The position numbers and the translations under genes are program-made. 64,000 bases of DNA. It comes from Stratiformator vulcanicus (GTDB lineage Bacteria > Planctomycetota > Planctomycetia > Planctomycetales > Planctomycetaceae). The stretch covers positions 4,174,088 to 4,238,087 of the forward strand of contig NZ_CP036268.1 in the NCBI RefSeq assembly GCF_007744515.1, read 5' to 3'. Shown here piece after piece: positions 26,261 to 34,605 of this stretch; positions within the stretch are counted from its first letter, which is position 1, and each line of letters begins with the position of its first letter. Under the pieces are notes generated by a model. The model did not search any database. It was not told where the DNA came from and saw only the letters and a list, made by a program, of their open reading frames with translations.

Positions 26261-26937
26261 TAACGGCGGTCCGCCGATGAAGGGGCGGACGCCTGCTCGG
26301 GCCGAACCGCGTCGAAGGCTTCGTCGATTAGTTCTTTTTCGGGCGAACCGAGCGCAATGGCTTCAAAAACGGAACGCCCCCGCTGCTGTACTTCATCGAC
26401 GCCCGCGGCGAACTCCTGCAATAATTTCGCCTGCGTCTTTGCTTGAAGGCCGCCGAAAATCTGCACGTTCTCGTCGATACTGAGCGTCATCAGGTAATGC
26501 ACCGCGTCCGAAGTTTTCGATTTTGAGACGATGCTTTGCGCCTTCTCGATCGATTCGGTAACGCGTTCGTCCTTTAATTTCTGCAGTTCGATGCGGAATT
26601 CTTCCTTGAGCGCTTCCAACCGCTCCCGCTCCGCCGCGACGTCGTCGGCCTGCTTGGAGACGAGGTCGCGCAGGGAGCGAAGTTCTTCTTCCTTCGCCCC
26701 CAAAGCAAGTACACGCATGGCTCGCTCTTCGAGCACCGCGTTCATCGAGGGGGTTGTTTCATGAACCGCCGGTTCTTCCCCCAAATCTTCTTCTTCGCTC
26801 CCGAAGACCGCTCCCTGAATTTCGGAAATCGTTTCGCCTGTCAATTGTCCGCGCGCGTACAGAATTCCGGCCGCGATCAATTGAGCCGACAGGATCGCCA
26901 CGGCGAGCAAACCGACAAACGCACCCAGAATTCGCAT
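26260..26937 (-). CDS. MotE/MgtE-N-like flagellar coiled-coil protein
   Basis: Located between fliJ and fliK, the position of the MotE (periplasmic stator chaperone) family. The 225-residue product has an N-terminal membrane segment (LGAFVGLLAVAILSAQLIAA), an extended charged coiled coil (residues about 75-135), and a C-terminal MgtE-N-like domain (HYLMTLSIDENVQIFGGLQA .. LLQEFAAGVDEVQQRGRSV). It is thus predicted to be anchored and to project into the periplasm. Role in stabilising MotC/PomA-type stators is inferred from position and architecture. Stop overlaps fliK start by one base. Confidence 0.75.
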   Translation of the reverse strand: MRILGAFVGLLAVAILSAQLIAAGILYARGQLTGETISEIQGAVFGSEEEDLGEEPAVHETTPSMNAVLEERAMRVLALGAKEEELRSLRDLVSKQADDVAAERERLEALKEEFRIELQKLKDERVTESIEKAQSIVSKSKTSDAVHYLMTLSIDENVQIFGGLQAKTQAKLLQEFAAGVDEVQQRGRSVFEAIALGSPEKELIDEAFDAVRPEQASAPSSADRR

Positions 26938-26939
26938 GG

Positions 26940-27422
26940 TTATCGCCCTAATCTCAAAGAGTCAGCCGTCACGCCTGTCGACGTCGATCCCGTCGCCGCC
27001 ACCCCGTTCCACTGATCGGTCGCAACGCGGTCGTCAATGCGCTGTGATCGCTTGTCGAATTCTGCCCGCTGACGCTCTTTCAGTTTTTCGAGCGTCTTCA
27101 CTTCACGGTCGGCGAGGACGAGCGCGGCTTGCACCTGTCGAAGTTGATTCTCAACGAGTTCCTTCTGGCGACGATTCGCCATGATCTGGGCCGAGAGTTG
27201 AGAGCAGTAGTAGCGAAGCGAGGCGGCTTGATCGACATCGAACCGTCCGCCGGCGCTCATGTCACGCAAACGACCAACCGACTCGCTCCGGTCTTGTGAC
27301 AACACGCTCAGGCCGTCCTCAACTTTTCGAGCGTCCTCGATCACCCCGGCAAGCAGGGCGCGGACGATGTCCCGCCGATAGCGGCGGAATTTCAGTACTG
27401 GCTCTAGCCGAAAACGAAACAC
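26940..27422 (-). CDS. fliJ: Flagellar export protein FliJ
   Basis: Coiled-coil stalk protein that couples the FliI ATPase to FlhA. 160 residues, almost entirely helical: FRFRLEPVLKFRRYRRDIVR at the N-terminus is the typical FliJ opening, and the long central region is rich in Gln/Arg/Glu heptads. It lies 2 bases after fliI and 2 bases before the MotE-like gene, the canonical location. Primary sequence conservation in this family is low, so position contributes to the call. Confidence 0.88.
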   Translation of the reverse strand: MFRFRLEPVLKFRRYRRDIVRALLAGVIEDARKVEDGLSVLSQDRSESVGRLRDMSAGGRFDVDQAASLRYYCSQLSAQIMANRRQKELVENQLRQVQAALVLADREVKTLEKLKERQRAEFDKRSQRIDDRVATDQWNGVAATGSTSTGVTADSLRLGR

Positions 27423-27424
27423 GA

Positions 27425-28798
27425 TTACGTTGCCTCGCGTTCGGTTTCAGGATTGTTCGGCTCGGCGGAAGCAACTCGGCCGACCAGTTCGAGTCGCTGA
27501 CGCAGCGTGGCCAGATAACGCCGCGTCTCTTCCGCCGGTGTCGATTCGCTGATCGATTGGCAAAGAAAATCGCGGAGAAGGGCCTCGCAACGAACAGCTT
27601 GGTCGACGAGTGGGTCGGCACCGTTCTGATAGGCACCGATCGAAATCAGATCCTCGGCATCGCGATGCGCGGCCAGAACTCGCCGGATATGGTCAGCCGC
27701 GGACAGATGATCGGCGGAAGCCAACATTGGCATCAATCTGCTGATGCTGGCGGGCACGTCGATTGCTGGCCAGTGGGCCCGCTCGGCGAGTCGACGCGAG
27801 AGCATCACGTGACCATCGAGGACGCCTCGGACGGTGTCGGAGATCGGCTCGCTGGTATCGTCACCGTCGACCAGAATTGTGTAAATGCCGGTGATGCTCC
27901 CGCGTGACGTTCGCCCGCTCCGTTCCAGCAACCGGGGCAACTTCGCGAAGACACTCGGCGGGAAGCCGCGAGTGGCAGGCGGTTCGCCGGCGGCCAATCC
28001 GATTTCTCGCTGCGCGAGGGCGAATCGCGTTACGCTGTCCATCATCAGCACGACGTCGCGGCCCTGATCGCGAAAGTATTCGGCGATCGCCGTTCCGTAG
28101 GATGCAGCCTTTAACCGCAGCACGGCCGGCTCATCGCCCGTCGCTGCGACGACAACGCTGCGGGCGAGGCCTTCGGGGCCGAGGTCATTTTCAATGAACT
28201 CTCGGACCTCTCGGCCGCGTTCCCCGACGAGAACGACGACGTTAACGTCAGCCGAAGAAGATCGAGCGATCTGGCCCAGCAGGGTACTTTTCCCGACGCC
28301 GCTACCGGCGAACAATCCGATCCGCTGTCCGTGGCCGATCGTGAGCATCCCGTCGAGAACGCGGACTCCGGTCTCGAGCGGGCGATCAATCGGCTCACGC
28401 TCCATCGGTCGAACTGGCGGCGGTTGCAATGGACGGCACTCACGCAGCGTCACCGGAGGACCGCCGTCAATGCAGCGTCCCTGCGCATCGAGAACACGGC
28501 CTAACAGTCGTTCGCCGCAGCGGACGGTGGGGTTCGACTGAACCAGTTCGACGGCATCGCCGCGACGCACGCCGTCCACATCGGCATGGGGCAATAGTAG
28601 GGTCGCCTCATCCGAGAACCCGACGACCTCTGCTGGAACACTCCCGCCTCGACCGGTGCGGATGCGGCAAACGGAGCCGAGCGGAACTGGCAGCCCCGCG
28701 ACGGCGATCGTCATACCGACGATCCGGCTGACGCACCCGGTCACACCGAACGGCACGATCTTGTCCATCTGGCCGATCAACTCGGTGGCGACTGTCAC
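27425..28798 (-). CDS. fliI: Flagellum-specific ATPase FliI
   Basis: Hexameric export ATPase. 457 residues with Walker A GSGVGKST (about residues 165-172), Walker B VVLMMDSVTRFA, the FliI-type RGFPPSVFAKLPRLLERSG and SRRLAERAHWPAIDVPASIS. The GTG start at 28798 overlaps the fliH stop (GTGA), implying translational coupling; an internal ATG at codon 11 is an alternative. No departures from the catalytic consensus were seen. Confidence 0.97.
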   Translation of the reverse strand: MTVATELIGQMDKIVPFGVTGCVSRIVGMTIAVAGLPVPLGSVCRIRTGRGGSVPAEVVGFSDEATLLLPHADVDGVRRGDAVELVQSNPTVRCGERLLGRVLDAQGRCIDGGPPVTLRECRPLQPPPVRPMEREPIDRPLETGVRVLDGMLTIGHGQRIGLFAGSGVGKSTLLGQIARSSSADVNVVVLVGERGREVREFIENDLGPEGLARSVVVAATGDEPAVLRLKAASYGTAIAEYFRDQGRDVVLMMDSVTRFALAQREIGLAAGEPPATRGFPPSVFAKLPRLLERSGRTSRGSITGIYTILVDGDDTSEPISDTVRGVLDGHVMLSRRLAERAHWPAIDVPASISRLMPMLASADHLSAADHIRRVLAAHRDAEDLISIGAYQNGADPLVDQAVRCEALLRDFLCQSISESTPAEETRRYLATLRQRLELVGRVASAEPNNPETEREAT

Positions 28799-29541
28799 GA
28801 CAACGCTCCGTGCGTTTCAGAAGTCGACTTCTGTCGCGAACCTGCCGGGATCAGTTCTGAGCAAATGCGATTGATTCGAGTTTCGAGCCGCCCGTCGATC
28901 CGCCCGAATGTTGTTGCGATCACGCAGTCCCCGCGGTGAAGGGCGGGGTCAGTCTGAACCGCAACTGAGCCGAGGCCCGCGAGTTGTTCGCGGATGTCTT
29001 CGATGCAGTCACCGATCACATCGCGATCTTTCGGGTGCAGGCGGATCGTGACCTCCCCCGAATCGACGGCGAATCGCAGCGCATCGGCAGTCAGGTCGGC
29101 GACGGCGGTCGGATCGGTCTCGACAACTTGCCCGAGAAGTCGCGTTGCGATCGCGGCAGCCAATTCGATCGCGGCAGCGTCCCACTCGCCGAGAAAGCGT
29201 TCTCGATCGACGTCAATTCGGCGGGCGACGTCATGAATAGCAGTCACGGCATCGCGGCATTGTTCGGCCGCCATTTCGGCCGCCAGAATTTTCGCCCGCC
29301 GCTGAATTTCGTTCTCGGCATCGCCTAAACCCGCTTGTCGCCCCTGCTCAAAGCCTTCCGCGTACGCTTGCTCGCGGATCGATTGGGAGGACGCCGTAGC
29401 TTCTTCAACCATCGTCGCGGTCTTGTCGCGCACCGCCGCGAGATGAGCTTCGCACTTGCGATTGAGGTCTTCGAGATTGAACGCGACCATCGACCCCAAC
29501 TCGCGGGTCGCTTCGGACTTCAAAACTCGAGCGCGTTCCAT
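28795..29541 (-). CDS. fliH: Flagellar assembly protein FliH
   Basis: Peripheral stalk/regulator of FliI. 248 residues: charged helical N-terminus, Gln/Glu-rich coiled coil with GFEQGRQAG, and the V-ATPase-E-like C-terminal domain (ATRLLGQVVETDPTAVADLT .. TIRLHPKDRDVIGDCIE .. DPALHRGDCVIATTFGRIDG). The ATG at 29541 is preferred over an upstream in-frame TTG at 29553. It overlaps fliI by four bases and lies about 150 bases after fliG. Confidence 0.92.
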   Translation of the reverse strand: MERARVLKSEATRELGSMVAFNLEDLNRKCEAHLAAVRDKTATMVEEATASSQSIREQAYAEGFEQGRQAGLGDAENEIQRRAKILAAEMAAEQCRDAVTAIHDVARRIDVDRERFLGEWDAAAIELAAAIATRLLGQVVETDPTAVADLTADALRFAVDSGEVTIRLHPKDRDVIGDCIEDIREQLAGLGSVAVQTDPALHRGDCVIATTFGRIDGRLETRINRICSELIPAGSRQKSTSETHGALS

Positions 29542-29689
29542 GGTTGCTACCAACGTGTATCGACAATGCGGGCGGCAACAATATCAGTCGGGCATCGAGC
29601 GCGCGAAGAGCGGTTGTTGATCGGAACAAAATGAGCGCCGACCGGCGACCACGTTCGGCACCCACTGCGGGCAAATAGCCGGCGTGCTC

Positions 29690-30685
29690 CTAGCTGATGT
29701 ACTGTTCGGTCTCGGCGCCGCCGGCGACTTCGATTTCGCCGGAATCTTCCAAGCGGCGGACCGCATCGACGATTTGCTGCTGCACGGCTTCGACTTCGCT
29801 GACTTTGACGGGTCCGAGATATCCCATCTCCTCGTTGAGCCGCTCGGCCGCTCTTTGCGAGAGGTTTCCGAGCACCTTCTGTTTGATCTCTTCCGAGGCC
29901 CCTTTGAGGGCGACGGCCCACTGGCTGTTGTCGACCTCTTTGAGCAACGCCTGAATGGCTTTGCTGTCGAGCTTGAGCAGGTCATCGAAGACGAACATCA
30001 AACGGCGGATTTCATCGACGAGATCGGAGTCCTCTTCTTCGAGGCTTTCGAGAATGCCTTTGTTCGTCATGCGGTCAGTGACGTTGAGAATCTCCGCAAC
30101 CATCGGCACGCCGCCGGCTTTCTCGGCTTGCTGATTGAATGACGAATTCATCCGCGTCCGCAGACTCGACTCGACATCGTTGATCACTTCCGGACTTGTC
30201 GTTTCCATGGTCGCGACGCGGCGGATCACGTCGATCTGCTTCGTCGCTGACAGACCACTGAGAACCTCTGCCGCCATGGATGGCGGCAGATGAGAAAGAA
30301 TGAGGGCGATCGTCTGCGGATGTTCTTCGGTAATGAAAGTCAGCAGGTTGTCGATCCCCGCTTTCTGCAGGAACGCGAACGGAACTGAATTGATCGACTG
30401 CCGCACGCTCTCGATGATTTCCGTCCCGCCGTTCTCGCCGAGCGACTGAGTCAGCAGGTCTTCGGCGAACTCAATCCCGCCGCGCTCGATGTGCGTGCGT
30501 TCTTTGGCCAGCCCGCCGAACTCTTTGAGCACCGACTCCTGCTGCTCGCGGGTCACATCGTCGAGCTTCGCGACTTCCAGCGTGACACCTTCAACCAAAT
30601 GCCGTGGCAATTGGCTGAGAACCTCCGCCGCGAGAGGTTTCTCAAGGCTGAGCAGCAAGATGGCGGCTTTCCGGATGTCGTCCAT
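29690..30685 (-). CDS. fliG: Flagellar motor switch protein FliG
   Basis: C-ring protein that contacts the stator. 331 residues, the usual length, containing the N-terminal FliF-binding domain, the middle domain with EEHPQTIALILSHLPPSMAA, and the C-terminal torque helix region (FDDLLKLDSKAIQALLKEVD .. EEIKQKVLGNLSQRAAERL). The conserved charged residues of the torque helix are present. ATG start; 111-base gap from fliF. With fliM absent from this locus it is one of two C-ring components visible here. Confidence 0.97.
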   Translation of the reverse strand: MDDIRKAAILLLSLEKPLAAEVLSQLPRHLVEGVTLEVAKLDDVTREQQESVLKEFGGLAKERTHIERGGIEFAEDLLTQSLGENGGTEIIESVRQSINSVPFAFLQKAGIDNLLTFITEEHPQTIALILSHLPPSMAAEVLSGLSATKQIDVIRRVATMETTSPEVINDVESSLRTRMNSSFNQQAEKAGGVPMVAEILNVTDRMTNKGILESLEEEDSDLVDEIRRLMFVFDDLLKLDSKAIQALLKEVDNSQWAVALKGASEEIKQKVLGNLSQRAAERLNEEMGYLGPVKVSEVEAVQQQIVDAVRRLEDSGEIEVAGGAETEQYIS

Positions 30686-30796
30686 GGGGCGGAACTTAGC
30701 TCGATACCGCCGATTGTGACCAGTTCAGTTTTCTAAACGTTCGGCATCAGCCAGTTTCGAACCGCGATTGCGACCGCATCTTGACACGACGCTCAG

Positions 30797-32419
30797 CTAT
30801 CTGACCGTCTGAATCCATTTCCCCAGAATTGCGGCGGCGACATCCGGATTGTCACGGACGGTGTCCTGCAGCCTGTCGCGCTCCGTCGGTTCCATGGAAA
30901 TTTCTTCGTCCGAAGGCATAACATCCGCTTTTTTCGCGAGCGTCGTCTCCGGATCGTCGAGATCCTCTTCGTCGTCCGCACTCAGCTGCTCTCGCGGCAA
31001 TCCGCGGGTGACCGAGAACAAGGCCCACAATCCGATGATTGTCAGGATGGCGGGAGCCCCCCACTCTCGCAGCAATTCGGCCAGCGTCGCCGTAATGGGG
31101 ACCGAAATCACCGGCTGGACGCTGTCAATTCGAGTGATCGACGCGACATGCACGGCCGTCTCGGGTGACCCGGCCGGTATTAATTGTTGGACCTGCTTCT
31201 GAACCTTCGACTCTTCTTCCGACTTGATCTGCTGAACCGACGCCAGAAAGGCCTGTTTCTCGGCGTCTGTCGTGCCGGCGGTCAGACCGCGGCGCGCGGC
31301 GATATTTTCGTAGTATACTTCCGGAATGGAGATCGAGACCTGAACGGCTTCGGGCATCGCCGAGAGCAATTTCTTCTCTGTGACCTGAAACGACGGCACG
31401 ACGCGTGCGAGCGTGTCTCCCTCTTCGGTCTTGCTCGACTTCGTCGGACGCTGCTGCGTATCGAGCGAGCGGGGCTGATTGTTCTGCACACCCGGCTCGG
31501 CTTCGGTCGGAAACTCATTCGATTGCACGGCGCGGGTCACTTCTCGTGAAGCGACGGTCACCGTCTGCTTCGCGTCAACCGACTGTTCCCGAACGATTTG
31601 CGACTTCACGTTTTCCACGTCGACGTTAACCGTGACGAGGACTTCGGGTATGTAAGACAGCGCCGAGGCGATCTTATCCTGATACACCCTTGTGTGCTGC
31701 TCGATCCAACCGATGACCTTCGCATTAAACGGATCGCCCTCACGGTCGCCGGTATAGGCGGTTGCCGTGGATTGGTCGAATACCGTGACGTCCTCGGGCT
31801 TTAAATTGGGAATCATACTCGCGACGGCCGCACGCACGCTCCGCACGACGTTCGGCCTGAGGTCGTGATTGCGTTTCGGACGCAAAGTGACGGTTGCGGT
31901 GACTTTCTCTCGCCGGTCGGGCCACTGAAAAGCCCGCGAACGCGCCCAGTGGACGCTCGCGTCGTCGATCTCGGGCACGGCACGAAGAACGGTTCGCAAC
32001 TCCTTCTGGAGTGCGACGTCTTTCATGGCCTGCAACTGCTCGCGACTGGTGAACATGCTCGACTTTTCGAGTTGCTTTTCAAATTCTGACATTGATTGCG
32101 ATGGGAGGTTTCCGTCGACGAGCAGTGCTGCGTTATATTTTTCAACCTGTGCCGACGGGACCATTAACCGCTGTCCCTTGCGATGGAAGTCGTCCAGCCC
32201 GGCCTCAATTAAGGTTTGCTCGGCATTAACCAATTCATCGGTCGTAAAGACTTTTCCCCAAGACAGCGCGACATACGATCCCGAGTACCCGCTATAGACG
32301 AGCGCGCCGAACGACACGAGCAACGCGACCGGCACGGCGATCAACGTCAACCGCTGACTGGTCGACATCTTGCCGAACAACTCCGCGATCTGCTGCCACG
32401 TTTTTTTTAATGAGTCCAT
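30797..32419 (-). CDS. fliF: Flagellar MS-ring protein FliF
   Basis: Forms the MS ring in the inner membrane. 540 residues with an N-terminal helix (about residues 23-45), YscJ/FliF ring-building domains (SYVALSWGKVFTTDELVNAE .. FEKQLEKSSMFTSREQLQAM .. SVHWARSRAF), a FliF C-terminal periplasmic domain, a second membrane helix near 445-465 (GAPAILTIIGLWALFSV) and a cytoplasmic tail ending DNPDVAAAILGKWIQTV, the FliG-binding segment. All regions are in order and full length. Confidence 0.97.
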   Translation of the reverse strand: MDSLKKTWQQIAELFGKMSTSQRLTLIAVPVALLVSFGALVYSGYSGSYVALSWGKVFTTDELVNAEQTLIEAGLDDFHRKGQRLMVPSAQVEKYNAALLVDGNLPSQSMSEFEKQLEKSSMFTSREQLQAMKDVALQKELRTVLRAVPEIDDASVHWARSRAFQWPDRREKVTATVTLRPKRNHDLRPNVVRSVRAAVASMIPNLKPEDVTVFDQSTATAYTGDREGDPFNAKVIGWIEQHTRVYQDKIASALSYIPEVLVTVNVDVENVKSQIVREQSVDAKQTVTVASREVTRAVQSNEFPTEAEPGVQNNQPRSLDTQQRPTKSSKTEEGDTLARVVPSFQVTEKKLLSAMPEAVQVSISIPEVYYENIAARRGLTAGTTDAEKQAFLASVQQIKSEEESKVQKQVQQLIPAGSPETAVHVASITRIDSVQPVISVPITATLAELLREWGAPAILTIIGLWALFSVTRGLPREQLSADDEEDLDDPETTLAKKADVMPSDEEISMEPTERDRLQDTVRDNPDVAAAILGKWIQTVR

Positions 32420-32526
32420 CGCTGCTATTCCTACGTCACGCCGACATTGATCTCGTCGCGGGGTGAATCCGCCAGCTTACCGATCGCAACTCGCACTAAT
32501 TCGGAGCCCGCGATCGTGTTCGATAT

Positions 32527-32871
32527 TCACATCCGCAATTGTTTGACTTCGTTGAATGCGTCGACCAGCTTGTTTCGCACTTGTAGCATCATGCGTGTGG
32601 CGAGATCGGCCTTTCTGAAAGCGGTCAAGGCTTCGACCTGAGTCACGTCTCCACCTGCAAGGTGGACTTTCATGGCCTGGTCAGCTGTGTGATGCATTCC
32701 GTCGATCTGCTGCACGGCCTCGTAAAGCATTTTGTCGAACCCCGGAGAATCAGCCGGTCGACCGATCGCAGGCGTCAGGCCGGCCGGGCCGTCCGCTGGT
32801 GTCATCGGAAGTCCGATGGACGGCACGTTGCCACCGCTGATCGTTCCGCTCAATGCCGAGATCGGATTCAT
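32527..32871 (-). CDS. fliE: Flagellar hook-basal body complex protein FliE
   Basis: Connects the MS ring to the proximal rod. 114 residues; the C-terminal half (FDKMLYEAVQQIDGMHHTAD .. EALTAFRKADLATRMMLQVR) is the conserved FliE helix pair. Lies between flgC and fliF as in most flagellated bacteria. The N-terminal 45 residues are Gly/Pro-rich and less conserved. Confidence 0.94.
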   Translation of the reverse strand: MNPISALSGTISGGNVPSIGLPMTPADGPAGLTPAIGRPADSPGFDKMLYEAVQQIDGMHHTADQAMKVHLAGGDVTQVEALTAFRKADLATRMMLQVRNKLVDAFNEVKQLRM

Positions 32872-32994
32872 CAGTCACGTGCCCTCTTGCAACAGGTCTT
32901 CAACGGAAACCGAGAGCCGGTCAATCGTGATGGGGAGGGGCGACGAACATTCGCACGCCCGGATGGCTCTCCGGATGGTATAGATAATTAATTG

Positions 32995-33402
32995 TCAGGC
33001 GATGATTCGCAGACCCGTTTGAGCCATTTGTTTGCTCATTTCGATCGCAACGACGTTGGCTTCATAAGCGCGGGCTGCTTCAACCGCGTTGACGAACTCG
33101 GTGACGAGATTAATGTTCGGATAGGAGACGTAGCCTTCGGCGTCGGCATCGGGATGCCCCGGTTCGAGCACTTTGCGCACCGGATTGGAATCGTCGATGT
33201 TGACCCGATAGTTTACCGCGGTGCCACCCGGATCATCCGGTCGCCCCGCCGCTTCGAAAGCCACGTACCGACGTTGGTAAGCCGTCTTGTTTCCGTCGGC
33301 ATCGCGGGTCGTCTCGGCATTGGCGATGTTGGCGGAGATTGTGTTCATCCGCTGCCGCTGTGCGACAAGGGCGGAGGTGCTGACGTCGATGGAGCGGAGC
33401 AT
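32995..33402 (-). CDS. flgC: Flagellar basal-body rod protein FlgC
   Basis: Proximal rod subunit, 135 residues. N-terminal STSALVAQRQRMNTISANIA and C-terminal NLVTEFVNAVEAARAYEANV helices are the paired motifs of rod proteins; the central segment DPGGTAVNYRVNIDDSNPVR and the typical YVSYPNINLVTE identify FlgC rather than FlgB. ATG start, 95 bases after flgB. Confidence 0.96.
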   Translation of the reverse strand: MLRSIDVSTSALVAQRQRMNTISANIANAETTRDADGNKTAYQRRYVAFEAAGRPDDPGGTAVNYRVNIDDSNPVRKVLEPGHPDADAEGYVSYPNINLVTEFVNAVEAARAYEANVVAIEMSKQMAQTGLRIIA

Positions 33403-33497
33403 TTAATGATCAGTGTCCGTTGGGAAGTGTATTGGTGGAAGGCAATTTTACGTCGAACAATGCCACTCAAGACCACCGCGAAACCATCGGCCATTCG

Positions 33498-33926
33498 TTA
33501 TGGCCGTTCCGCGATCACCGACTGCAGCAAACCTGCTTGCGCCGACATTAATTCGACGGCGAAGGTTTGCAACATGCTGTTCTTGGTCATCTCCATTACT
33601 TCGCGTTCAATGCTGCGATTGTTTCCGTCCTGAAATGTAACGTTCGGCGGCGCGATCTCTCGCGGTCGGTTTAATTCCGGTGAGAATAGCTCCGTCAGAG
33701 ACGGCGTCGAGAGTCCGACTTGTCCCAATGAGGGCGTGGTGTCGCGGCCTGTCGAGAGCGCAGCCTGAAGGGCATTTTGAAAACCGGCGACATCGAGATC
33801 GCGCGTTTTATAATTCGGCGTATCGATATTCGCAACGTTTCCCGCGAGCACTTCATGCCGACGCTCGGCGAACGAGGCCACATGCTCGAGGAGCTGCATC
33901 GATTCGCCGGTCAGCCCGAACGACAT
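33498..33926 (-). CDS. flgB: Flagellar basal-body rod protein FlgB
   Basis: Proximal rod subunit of 142 residues. N-terminal LLEHVASFAERRHEVLAGNV followed by ANIDTPNYKTRDLDVAGFQN is the FlgB signature; the C-terminus NNRSIEREVMEMTKNSMLQT .. is the matching helix. A strong AAGGAGGGC lies 7 bases before the ATG. First gene of the contiguous flgB-to-flhB run. A perfect 6-base palindrome lies about 90 bases upstream. Confidence 0.96.
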   Translation of the reverse strand: MSFGLTGESMQLLEHVASFAERRHEVLAGNVANIDTPNYKTRDLDVAGFQNALQAALSTGRDTTPSLGQVGLSTPSLTELFSPELNRPREIAPPNVTFQDGNNRSIEREVMEMTKNSMLQTFAVELMSAQAGLLQSVIAERP

Positions 33927-34010
33927 ATTCCGCCCTCCTTGTAATCGTTAGCCCGTTTCATAGTCGATTGAGCTCGAAAATCAGCCAATCCACAGACGAT
34001 TTCGACGCGA

Positions 34011-34027
34011 CTTGTAAGAAATACAAG
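34011..34027. promoter_or_regulatory. Palindrome upstream of flgB (possible operator)
   Basis: CTTGTAAGAAATACAAG: perfect 6-base arms around a 5-base spacer, in the 165-base gap before flgB, about 85-100 bases upstream of its start. Position and symmetry suit a regulator-binding site or a short hairpin. No sigma-54 or sigma-28 consensus was recognised nearby. Confidence 0.3.
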
Positions 34028-34093
34028 AAGAGAGCTTTGTCACCTCAGGAGCAATGAAGACCAATTTGGCGGTCCGCGGAGTGACCGACTGGT

Positions 34094-34528
34094 TTAACGA
34101 TCGATATCAAGAACGCGACGCTGCTCGGCGGCGTCTTCGTCTCGATAGGCGACACTCACGGCCCCACCGCTGCGGACTTCGGCAAGCTGTCGCTCGGTGC
34201 GTCCGCGATCAGTCGAAAGGCGATTGAGGTCTTCGGAGTGCCTCAAGTCGAGCCGGCTCAGTTCGTCCTCCATCCGCGCAAGTAGATCTTCACATTCCGT
34301 TCGCTGGCCGGGCGGCAGATCGTCCCGCTCGTTCTTCCAACGGCTGACCAGATCAGACTCACGACTAATCGCAGCGAAGCGATCGAGCCACCGCTGCTTA
34401 TCGGTCAAGACAGCGACGAGCTGTTGATAGTCCGCGTCGCCAATAGCTTGCGTCTGTCGTTCTTGGAGCGCGGTGATTTGCGCACAGCACTCATACCGTT
34501 GGCGAATAGCGTCGACGAGGTCATCCAT
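34094..34528 (-). CDS. FlgN-like coiled-coil protein (putative export chaperone)
   Basis: The 144-residue helical product (start ATG 34528; the frame is open further upstream but that part overlaps no conserved sequence) has heptad-like composition: ALQERQTQAIGDADYQQLVA .. VLTDKQRWLDRFAAIS. This is the FlgN/FliT-type chaperone pattern (helical, about 140 residues, LxxLLxxKQ-like segment). Its place directly before flgB also suits a flagellar chaperone for hook-filament proteins. Without an alignment the assignment is tentative. Confidence 0.55.
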   Translation of the reverse strand: MDDLVDAIRQRYECCAQITALQERQTQAIGDADYQQLVAVLTDKQRWLDRFAAISRESDLVSRWKNERDDLPPGQRTECEDLLARMEDELSRLDLRHSEDLNRLSTDRGRTERQLAEVRSGGAVSVAYRDEDAAEQRRVLDIDR

Positions 34529-34605
34529 CGTTTTATTTCCCTGAAGTGATCGGTCAATGGCCGTCTCTGAAGGCAAGCGAGTCACACGTTGACGGTCGCC
34601 CGCGT

